Below are positions 35,256-41,346 of a stretch of DNA of 41,346 nt, in pieces. The position numbers were made by a program, and so were the translations under genes. The notes under the pieces are model-generated. The model searched no databases. It was given only the letters and a program-made list of their open reading frames with translations, and had not been told where the DNA came from. Location: the IMG/VR virus record IMGVR_UViG_3300046463_000264, positions 1 through 41,346 of that record; one strand, given 5' to 3'. The stretch's first letter is position 1; each line of letters begins with the position of its first letter. The stretch is from a virus.

Positions 35256-36464
35256 TTAATAACCTCCTTTGGAATATGTCATTCCAGATAGATAACCTTT
35301 ATACTCAAATTCTTGTTTATAAATCCTTGCCCATTTATAAGTAGCTGAATTGTTACTAAAATCATAGTTTCCTTCAACCACACAAACGTCAGAACATTCA
35401 AGAACCGGGTTTTGTCTCCAATTGCTTTGATAGTTGACATTGTAATTGCTGTCAGTGAAATAAGCATTTGCAATTGCTTGTGCTTGCGTTGATGTACTTA
35501 CAAATGGATTATCAATGGTAAAGGATTGACCGTTTTGAATACTTCCCGTGAATTTTGGATTGGTGTAAATATTATCATGTTCAGTTCCGTTTGAATCGTA
35601 ACTTTTGACGTTTACCTGGTAAACAGAACTGTTCAAAGTAACTGCCGGGACTTCATAACTTTGAGTGTGGTCAATGACTTTCATACCGTTTCCAGTGCTG
35701 ATTTCTGGTGCGTTACTGTTCTTAAACAATAACGAATAACCAGAATACATTGAACCAACAGCATTACTTGAAGACGCATAAGTGAGATAACTAGAGGATT
35801 TGTCTATTGTGGAATATGGAACAATTTGTATAACACCGTATCTGTCTTGATACACCACACAATTTGCCAATATCCCGGCCCATTGTAAAATTTGTCTTAC
35901 ATTTGTTGCACTAGCTATACCATTTACTGGTGTTATATTGTTCAAACTTATATCAATATTAGCTTGTGGACTACCTGCTGAATTAAGTGCTTGTATAACA
36001 GTTTGACGCAATGGTTGACCAGCACCGAAGCCTATTTGTGAAATTGACACACCTTGAAGCATTGAAAGATTATCGTGACCTGTCAAAGTTACTGTCAAAG
36101 AACCAATATCATGTTTCCATGAATCCACCCAAAAAGTCCCCATTGGTATCCATTCAATAGTCCCGTTAGTGTCAGTATGCAAACCAAACTTCACATCTAT
36201 TTGTGGACGGTTTACCAGCAAAATACTTGGATCTCCATTATTGAAAATATCGAAAGTTCCTGTTGTGTTCTTCATGGTCAAGTCAATTTGATTTGACGGC
36301 ATGGTGTCAACCAACACTGAAACTTCTTCAACAATTTTACATTCAACAATGTCCTGGTCATAATAGGTTGTGGCTGTCCCGTTAATAGTGATTGTAACTT
36401 GTGCGTCAATTTGCCTTGATTGTGCATAAACATGGGATTGATAATTATAAGAGTTTGCAATCAT
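35256..36464 (-). CDS. Tail-associated hub protein (Tal-like)
   Basis: The 402-residue product starts SYNYQSHVYAQSRQIDAQVT and has DTMPSNQIDLTMKNTTGTFD and WIPMGTFWVDSWKHDIGSLT, typical of the baseplate hub proteins of Siphoviridae that follow the distal tail protein (gp27-like fold). A middle part has RQILQWAGILANCVVYQDRY. No lytic domain is visible at its end. It should form the trimeric hub that closes the tail tube. Confidence 0.8.
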   Translation of the reverse strand: MIANSYNYQSHVYAQSRQIDAQVTITINGTATTYYDQDIVECKIVEEVSVLVDTMPSNQIDLTMKNTTGTFDIFNNGDPSILLVNRPQIDVKFGLHTDTNGTIEWIPMGTFWVDSWKHDIGSLTVTLTGHDNLSMLQGVSISQIGFGAGQPLRQTVIQALNSAGSPQANIDISLNNITPVNGIASATNVRQILQWAGILANCVVYQDRYGVIQIVPYSTIDKSSSYLTYASSSNAVGSMYSGYSLLFKNSNAPEISTGNGMKVIDHTQSYEVPAVTLNSSVYQVNVKSYDSNGTEHDNIYTNPKFTGSIQNGQSFTIDNPFVSTSTQAQAIANAYFTDSNYNVNYQSNWRQNPVLECSDVCVVEGNYDFSNNSATYKWARIYKQEFEYKGYLSGMTYSKGGY

Positions 36465-36472
36465 GACAGCAC

Positions 36473-36823
36473 CTACAATTCTATCAATTCAAAAGAAACA
36501 TTTTGATACCTTGCTGTTCCATTTTGAAAATCAATCATTCCCATTTTTCTGTCACCTGGATAAAAAGTTTTTGTCAGATTTCCATTTTGAACCGGGTCAA
36601 CATATGTCACACTGAAAGAAGTTCCAGAAACAGCATTTAAAACGGTTGCCAAATCACTTGCTGTAATATAAGCATATGTCAAAGTTAATGTTCTTTTTGT
36701 TGCAATACGTTCAATGATCATTGTTCCTTGTGCGTTCCGTTGTGCGTTTGAAATGTCTTGCACTCCAACATCAAAAGCCGTGGGGGTTGGTAAATTCACC
36801 CCGTTTGCTGTTATAAAAGCCAA
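36473..36823 (-). CDS. Distal-tail-like protein, DUF6711-like
   Basis: The 116-residue product opens AFITANGVNLPTPTAFDVGV then QDISNAQRNAQGTMIIERIA, matching the DUF6711 type that takes the place of a distal tail protein in many Firmicutes phages. TYAYITASDLATVLNAVSGT and SFSVTYVDPVQNG follow. The start is TTG 36823 behind AAGGGGTG. It lies between the tape measure and the hub, as expected. Confidence 0.8.
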   Translation of the reverse strand: MAFITANGVNLPTPTAFDVGVQDISNAQRNAQGTMIIERIATKRTLTLTYAYITASDLATVLNAVSGTSFSVTYVDPVQNGNLTKTFYPGDRKMGMIDFQNGTARYQNVSFELIEL

Positions 36824-36836
36824 TTTCCAACACCCC

Positions 36837-39230
36837 TTAAATTGTATTCAATCGTACGTTTTGGCCAACACGTAAAGTTTCATTGTCAAGATATGGTTTC
36901 ATAACCCTTGCAAATGTTTTACCGTCAACATTCAATGTGATACTTTGCATACCTTGTTTCTTGCTTCCACCTTGCATTGCCATAACAGTTTGAACAGTTT
37001 GTGCAACCGTGTTTGCCATCATCCCCTGAAGTCTATCCAAAGGTGTAACAACTTCCTGTCCACCAGCGTTGTCACCAATTACTGCCATCATTGGGCCGTT
37101 TGTAATACCACCACGGGCAAGATGTGGAATGTCAGGAATACTAAAGGACATGCCTGGAATTACATTGATAACCCCATTTAGCATGTCAATGAAACTATCA
37201 AGATAGTCAATATACGTATTGATGATTGCTTTCAAACCACCAATAAGACCACCGTCTGAAAACCCGGAAAGAACATCATTGAAAGCGTTTATGATCGGTG
37301 TAATTACGATTCTGGTAAACCAACCAACAGCGTCATAAAAAACATTTTGAATCCATCCCCAAGCTGTTCGTGCACCGTCAATCAGTCCGTTCCACATATC
37401 AACACCTTTATGCAACATTCCGTCAAAAACACGATACCAGAACAGTTCAAGATCATTTAAAATATTCTTAATGCCCTTGACACAATCCACGAACCAACGG
37501 CCAATATTACCAACAAAATCTTGTGCACCTTTACCGGAATGTAAGAAGAAATCAAGAATGTATTTCAGTCCTTTTTCAGCAAAACCCTTGATCATTCCAA
37601 CCCCATCAAAAATGAAAACAATGTTAAAAATATTCCATACGGCTTGAAGTCCACCCCGTATCATGTCCCAAAGACCTTGAAAAATTAGTTTCCAGTTTCC
37701 CGTAAAGATTCCCGTTAGAAATTCAGTAAGACCTTCAAAGAATGTAATAATTCCATTTATCGCACCCTTTATTGAATCCCAAAGGAATTTCGCAATAAAA
37801 GTTATTATTGGACCCATAATTGCCCACGCATTTTTTAAAGCTTGAACTATTTGACCACCGTATTTCCCCCACCATGCTGTCATTTGATCAATAACTTGTT
37901 TAAAGTATGAAGAAACAGCTTTCCAAATTTCCATAAAGAAAGGAACAAACGGTGCAAGAAAAGCTTTTACCTTGTCAATGAACTCTTTCACTTTTCCTTG
38001 AATTTCGGAAAGTGCACTTGTGCCTTTTTTCGCACCCGTGGCAATTCCACCACCAATGTCAGGAACACCACCAGCACCAACGGCACCCGGTGAACCAGCA
38101 CCAGAACCCGAACCAGAACTTGAATCTGATTTTTCTGGTAAAGTGTGAACCTGGTCAAAGCTTGCAAGAAAACCCGTTCCAGATTTCTTCCCACCTGAAA
38201 CAGTTTCAGCACCCGTCCCGGAAGCAGGTTTTTTCACCTTTGGAACTTTAACACCTGAACCCTTTGATTTTCCAATAGCACTCCCAAGATTGTCATAGGC
38301 TGAACTTAAACCATTGACAGCGTCTTTCTGGTCATTAAGATCACCCGTGACGTTTTGAACAGCACCAGAATACCCAAATAGGACTTGAAAGAAAGCTGTT
38401 ACATATTGTAAAGCTGTGTTAATGTAATTAATGAAAGTGGTAAGGATAGGCAAAACCCGGAAAAGGATAGGTTGAAAGGCTTGTTCAAGCGAGGTTTTAA
38501 CATTTGAAAGAGAAGCGGTGAACCTGTTCATTCTTGTTGCCACGTCTTCAACTACCTTGTTTCCGAACCTTGTTTGAACCTGTTCATTTAAAGCTGAAAC
38601 AATGATCATTTGTTGTTGTTCGGCTGTCAGTTTTGCCCAAGGGGAAGAACCAGCAATTTCTTTGTAAGCTTGTGTCATTCTTAGACTTGATAAGTGCATG
38701 TTTAAATCCAAACTTGAAACAGCGGCCGAATGGCCTTGGAGTGCTGAAACCATTCTTTCAGAAACTTCTTGCTGACTTTTACCAGTTGCAGAAGACACAA
38801 TTGCAATGTTTTTCAACATTTGTTCTGTTTCTTGTGTAAGCTTTTGTTTGTCAGAAATAGACGTTTCCAACATTGCTGAAATGGAAGCACCTTGTTCAAT
38901 CATATCTTTCTTTGACAATCCAAGTGTTTGACCGTTTGCGTTTGACCAGTCTTGAAAAGCTTGTGCACTAGCACCCAAGCGATTATTCAAAGAAGACAAA
39001 CGGCCGTCAAGTTCCCCAGCTTCTTTGGCAAATTCTCCCATACCTTCAACAGCATGGACAATCCCTTCAAAAACTATTTTCAATCCATTTCCAACAAAAC
39101 CAATTCTTGTGAAAATACTTTCAAAATGACTTCCAAAAGTAGTTGCTTCACCTTGTGCCCTTTGCATGGCCTGACTAAGTTGTGAAAAGTCAGCACCAGC
39201 ACGAACCATAATATTACGAACACCTGACAA
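36837..39230 (-). CDS. Tape measure protein
   Basis: The 797-residue product has the expected N-terminal VRAGADFSQLSQAMQRAQGE and long helical segments, a Gly/Ser/Lys linker in the middle (SDSSSGSGSGAGSPGAVGAG), Trp-rich amphipathic helices (AWWGKYGGQIVQALKNAWAI, MIRGGLQAVWNIFNIV) and a C-terminal GGITNGPMMAVIGDNAGGQE, conserved in this family. It sets tail length and helps DNA cross the membrane. The start is TTG 39230 with AAGGGGG. Confidence 0.93.
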   Translation of the reverse strand: MSGVRNIMVRAGADFSQLSQAMQRAQGEATTFGSHFESIFTRIGFVGNGLKIVFEGIVHAVEGMGEFAKEAGELDGRLSSLNNRLGASAQAFQDWSNANGQTLGLSKKDMIEQGASISAMLETSISDKQKLTQETEQMLKNIAIVSSATGKSQQEVSERMVSALQGHSAAVSSLDLNMHLSSLRMTQAYKEIAGSSPWAKLTAEQQQMIIVSALNEQVQTRFGNKVVEDVATRMNRFTASLSNVKTSLEQAFQPILFRVLPILTTFINYINTALQYVTAFFQVLFGYSGAVQNVTGDLNDQKDAVNGLSSAYDNLGSAIGKSKGSGVKVPKVKKPASGTGAETVSGGKKSGTGFLASFDQVHTLPEKSDSSSGSGSGAGSPGAVGAGGVPDIGGGIATGAKKGTSALSEIQGKVKEFIDKVKAFLAPFVPFFMEIWKAVSSYFKQVIDQMTAWWGKYGGQIVQALKNAWAIMGPIITFIAKFLWDSIKGAINGIITFFEGLTEFLTGIFTGNWKLIFQGLWDMIRGGLQAVWNIFNIVFIFDGVGMIKGFAEKGLKYILDFFLHSGKGAQDFVGNIGRWFVDCVKGIKNILNDLELFWYRVFDGMLHKGVDMWNGLIDGARTAWGWIQNVFYDAVGWFTRIVITPIINAFNDVLSGFSDGGLIGGLKAIINTYIDYLDSFIDMLNGVINVIPGMSFSIPDIPHLARGGITNGPMMAVIGDNAGGQEVVTPLDRLQGMMANTVAQTVQTVMAMQGGSKKQGMQSITLNVDGKTFARVMKPYLDNETLRVGQNVRLNTI

Positions 39231-39248
39231 GATGATTTCCCCCTTTCA

Positions 39249-39605
39249 TTACCAGCCAGATTGAACAACAAAAACAAAGCTGTTAGTGTTTACAACAGAA
39301 GCGTCAGTGTCCGTTATTTGCACCAAAGCTTTATATTGACCGGGAAGGTTTATTGCTGTTGTTGGTAATGTGACGGTTAACACACCACTTGTTGCATTTG
39401 AAATAGTACAAGCAACGGTTGTTGTCGTTCCATCAGGTTTCATAATATCAAGATTGCAAGTTGTTCCTGTCAAGTTCTTTGAAATAGCCGATTCAAGAAC
39501 ATTGATTGTCAAGAATGGACTGTTTACATCAGTTGTTTCAAGGTAAAAAATTGAATTACTTGGTTGTTGTTCAATGTCAACATTTATTGTGAAATTCTTT
39601 TTCAT
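39249..39605 (-). CDS. BppU_N-like Ig-fold protein upstream of the tape measure
   Basis: The 118-residue product (SNSIFYLETTDVNSPFLTIN, LDIMKPDGTTTTVACTISNA, GVLTVTLPTTAINLPGQYKA) has the same layout as the N-terminal domain of the BppU-type gene at 32863, without a C-terminal part. Its place between the tail chaperone and the tape measure is unusual. It may decorate the tail tube. Its ATG overlaps the chaperone stop (ATGA). Confidence 0.75.
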   Translation of the reverse strand: MKKNFTINVDIEQQPSNSIFYLETTDVNSPFLTINVLESAISKNLTGTTCNLDIMKPDGTTTTVACTISNATSGVLTVTLPTTAINLPGQYKALVQITDTDASVVNTNSFVFVVQSGW

Positions 39606-40284
39606 TCACCAACCCCCGTTTCATTGACCGTTTCACCGTTCATTGAATTATGAAGTGCCATAACTTTTGCAAGCATGTCTTCATTTGACATTTGTTTTGG
39701 TTTTGTTTCTTCAGCCTGATCAAGTCTACTTCTATAAGTTTCAAACCTTTCAAGTTTTTCAACCCTATAAAAATAAGCTGTCATGTAAGCGTTCATTAAA
39801 TCCTTTTCAGATTCGGTCTTTTGTTTCTCTTGGTAAACGTCAACAAGTAAATTGAATTCAAAAGGGGTCAATTCGTTGAATTCATCTATTCGTATTCCAG
39901 CACGGACAGCAATCGATAAAGATTTTTTCCAATCCCATTCGGCCGGGTTTATTTTTTCTTGATTGCTGTCCCCTTCTGGTTTGGGTCAGTACCAAAGGCA
40001 ACAGAAAGTGCTTCAGACATTTTGTCTATTACGTCTTGCATAGGCAATTCATCAAGAAGATCTTCCATGTCTTCCAATTTCAAAGCGTCACCTTGTTTTC
40101 GTCCATCAGAAAGAAGACCACAATATATCAACTTTTCAATGGTATCCAGATCATAGCCACCTTTGCCGATTTCATCAAGGCCGATTCCAGAAATTGCTTG
40201 AAAGGTTTTTAATGCTTTGTGTCCAAACCTTAATTCACGTTCACGGTCAAGTTTAAGAATTACAACGTCATTATTTTTTGCCAT
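39602..40284 (-). CDS. Tail assembly chaperone gpG-T fusion by -1 frameshift
   Basis: The frame after the first chaperone's stop continues without interruption in the -1 frame. Translation slipping back one base at AAA-AAA-TAA near 39952 gives KINPAEWDWKKSLSIAVRAG then IRIDEFNELTPFEFNLLVDV, which is the conserved T-part of such proteins. The T frame has no ribosome site of its own. The slippery run is AAGAAAAAATAA, so a single Lys tRNA on the second AAA can re-pair perfectly. The fusion helps wrap tail tube protein on the tape measure. Confidence 0.82.
39949..40284 (-). CDS. Tail assembly chaperone gpG-like
   Basis: The 111-residue product reads VVILKLDRERELRFGHKALK then TFQAISGIGLDEIGKGGYDL, a standard G-type tail chaperone; it continues LIYCGLLSDGRKQGDALKLE and ends TAIKKK at the slippery run. 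It is made in excess over the G-T fusion. AAAGGTGG precedes ATG 40284. Confidence 0.88.
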   Translation of the reverse strand: MAKNNDVVILKLDRERELRFGHKALKTFQAISGIGLDEIGKGGYDLDTIEKLIYCGLLSDGRKQGDALKLEDMEDLLDELPMQDVIDKMSEALSVAFGTDPNQKGTAIKKK

Positions 40285-40359
40285 ATAAAAACCACCTTTT
40301 GAATTAGTATTGTTGAAGTTTGTGTGTCGGAGAAACGCATTATAAGCGAATTAGAAATA

Positions 40360-40404
40360 GGAAGACGGACGATTGCCCGTCTAATTTTGTTACAGGGTCA
40401 AGAA
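40360..40404 (-). other. Hairpin between major tail protein and chaperone genes
   Basis: GACGGGC and GTCCGTC pair around AATC (one G-T). It has no T-run after it, so it may reduce downstream expression or protect the major tail message. The rest of the 120-base gap shows nothing clear. Confidence 0.5.
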
Positions 40405-40848
40405 TTAAGCACCAAATGTCAAAGTTGGTGCACCAGAAACTTTAATTGTTCCGTCAAAAGTGACAAGGGCATTTTCAGCAGCCTTTGTTTTGAACCCGGT
40501 CACAATTCCAGAGAATGTCCACTTTGTACCCGTGGTTTGACCACCAACAGCCGGGAACTGAATTGTGAAAGTTTGTGGTGACTGTTGTCCTGCTGTATTA
40601 ACAGCCGTCCAAAGTGGTGCGTCAGCTTGTGCGTCAAGGTATCCGGAAATTGCAACGTCACTGACCTCTTTAAAACCTGTTACGAACGTTTTATAACCAG
40701 ATGTGCTGTCGAGTGTCGTGCTTTCAATTGTTCCAACCTTTATGTCAAGACCGTCAATAGAAGTCAAGTTCAAAATGTTGGTTGGACTTGAACCAATACC
40801 AATCGTTGTGCCTTGTGAAGTTACTGGTGTGTTTGGAGTTGCCACCAT
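40405..40848 (-). CDS. Major tail tube protein
   Basis: The 147-residue product has TSIDGLDIKVGTIESTTLDS then TSGYKTFVTGFKEVSDVAIS, the usual tail-tube opening, and a central QTFTIQFPAVGG. The end NALVTFDGTIKVSGAPTLTF is the last strand set. It polymerises into the tail tube. ATG 40848 follows AAAGGGGG. The gene order terminator, tube, chaperone, tape measure is canonical. Confidence 0.92.
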   Translation of the reverse strand: MVATPNTPVTSQGTTIGIGSSPTNILNLTSIDGLDIKVGTIESTTLDSTSGYKTFVTGFKEVSDVAISGYLDAQADAPLWTAVNTAGQQSPQTFTIQFPAVGGQTTGTKWTFSGIVTGFKTKAAENALVTFDGTIKVSGAPTLTFGA

Positions 40849-40861
40849 TTTTCATCCCCCT

Positions 40862-41242
40862 TTAAATTTTTACAGTAAAATCTATCATTGCTTGATACCA
40901 TTGTGTGGTATCGTCATATAGTTCTTTTGGTTTATGATAGGAAACATCATAGACAAAAACACCACCAGAACCACCTATCACCCTACTTTGAAAAGATTGT
41001 AATTGGCTAATAATAGCACGGGAAACAGTTTTCAAGTTTGCATAAGAAGGTGAAACAAAATAAATTGTCCCGTCAATTTCAGTTGATAAAACAAAGCCAG
41101 TCAATGTTTTTTCTTGTAGACCGTCAGAAGATTCATAGACAGCAAAAGGGGGTTTTGTTCCTTCAATAACCCTTAATGGGAAGACCTTGCCAATTCCGGC
41201 AATTGGACTTAACTCATTGTATAAAGCTGTTTCAAAGTCCAT
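40862..41242 (-). CDS. Tail terminator (DUF3168-like)
   Basis: The 126-residue product begins MDFETALYNELSPIAGIGKV then FPLRVIEGTKPPFAVYESSD, like lambda gpU and DUF3168 proteins that cap the tail tube where it joins the head. SYANLKTVSRAIISQL is the conserved helix. Its first seven codons are repeated at bases 1-23 because of the circular overlap. GGGGTGATTAA precedes ATG 41242. Confidence 0.85.
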   Translation of the reverse strand: MDFETALYNELSPIAGIGKVFPLRVIEGTKPPFAVYESSDGLQEKTLTGFVLSTEIDGTIYFVSPSYANLKTVSRAIISQLQSFQSRVIGGSGGVFVYDVSYHKPKELYDDTTQWYQAMIDFTVKI

Positions 41243-41346
41243 TTAATCACCCCAATCTGTCTATCTCATCATTCAACGCTTGTTCAACAATGTCTGTGAA
41301 AGTTCCGTCATTATCATCCCTAGCCTTTTTCATGAAATATTTACCG
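41220..41346. repeat. 127-base terminal direct repeat (right copy)
   Basis: Identical to 1-127; see that entry. It includes the 3' end of the gp10-like gene and the start of the tail terminator gene. Confidence 0.95.

Overview
The window is the complete genome of a tailed (siphovirus-type) bacteriophage of a low-GC Gram-positive host (Bacillota). The host genus cannot be fixed from sequence alone. The case for Bacillota is: AGGAGG-type ribosome sites before nearly every gene, frequent TTG and GTG starts, a BppU-type baseplate domain, a DUF1351 protein, a GH24 lysozyme with a peptidoglycan-binding tail, and AT-rich DNA. The last 127 bases (41220-41346) repeat the first 127 exactly, so the contig closes into a circle of 41,219 bp and the window edge is an assembly cut inside the head-tail genes.

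Layout. (1) Late structural operon, minus strand, running from about 7.2 kb down to 1, through the junction, and from 41.2 kb down to 30.5 kb: terS, a tiny membrane peptide, terL, portal, protease, major capsid, connectors, tail terminator, major tail protein, frameshifted tail chaperones, tape measure, baseplate, spike, holin. (2) Early and accessory region 7.6-13.4 kb: three HNH endonucleases, a candidate small RNA, a lipoprotein, ribbon-helix-helix (RHH) proteins, an array of four 22-bp repeats and several tiny proteins. (3) Replication region 13.5-23.4 kb, minus strand: PD-(D/E)XK nuclease, dNMP kinase, PrimPol/SF3 primase-helicase, MazG-like hydrolase, short family B DNA polymerase, C5-type methyltransferase, DUF1351 protein and a metallo-beta-lactamase-fold protein. 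A small plus-strand cassette (14.9-15.5 kb) with its own promoter, twin operators and terminator sits inside it. (4) Plus-strand block 23.9-30.5 kb: a winged-helix protein, ThyX, a B12-dependent ribonucleotide reductase, a sigma-like protein and the lysis genes with endolysin. No integrase or CI-like repressor was found, so the phage looks virulent.

Regulation is the striking part. Twelve promoter-like sites on both strands share TTGTGA(A/T)T, then a box close to CGACATATAA, with exactly 18 bases between TTGTGA and GACATA every time. They stand before nearly every replication, nucleotide, lysis and late operon, including the operon of the phage's own sigma-like protein (28436-28996). They have no normal sigma-A -10 box at the right distance. 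A second set of five sites has ordinary TTGACG ... TATAAT boxes, four of them in the form TTGACGTAAGA, and serves the early and accessory genes. The simplest reading is a two-step cascade: host sigma-A reads the early set, then the phage sigma-like protein reads the TTGTGA set. In several places a terminator runs straight into the next TTGTGA promoter, so the replication region is built from self-contained terminator-promoter units. Short duplicated gene ends at the edges of such units look like scars of past gene exchange.

In the entries below, TTGTGA-class promoters are numbered P1-P12 by position and early promoters E1-E5. Their function is inferred from sequence only.
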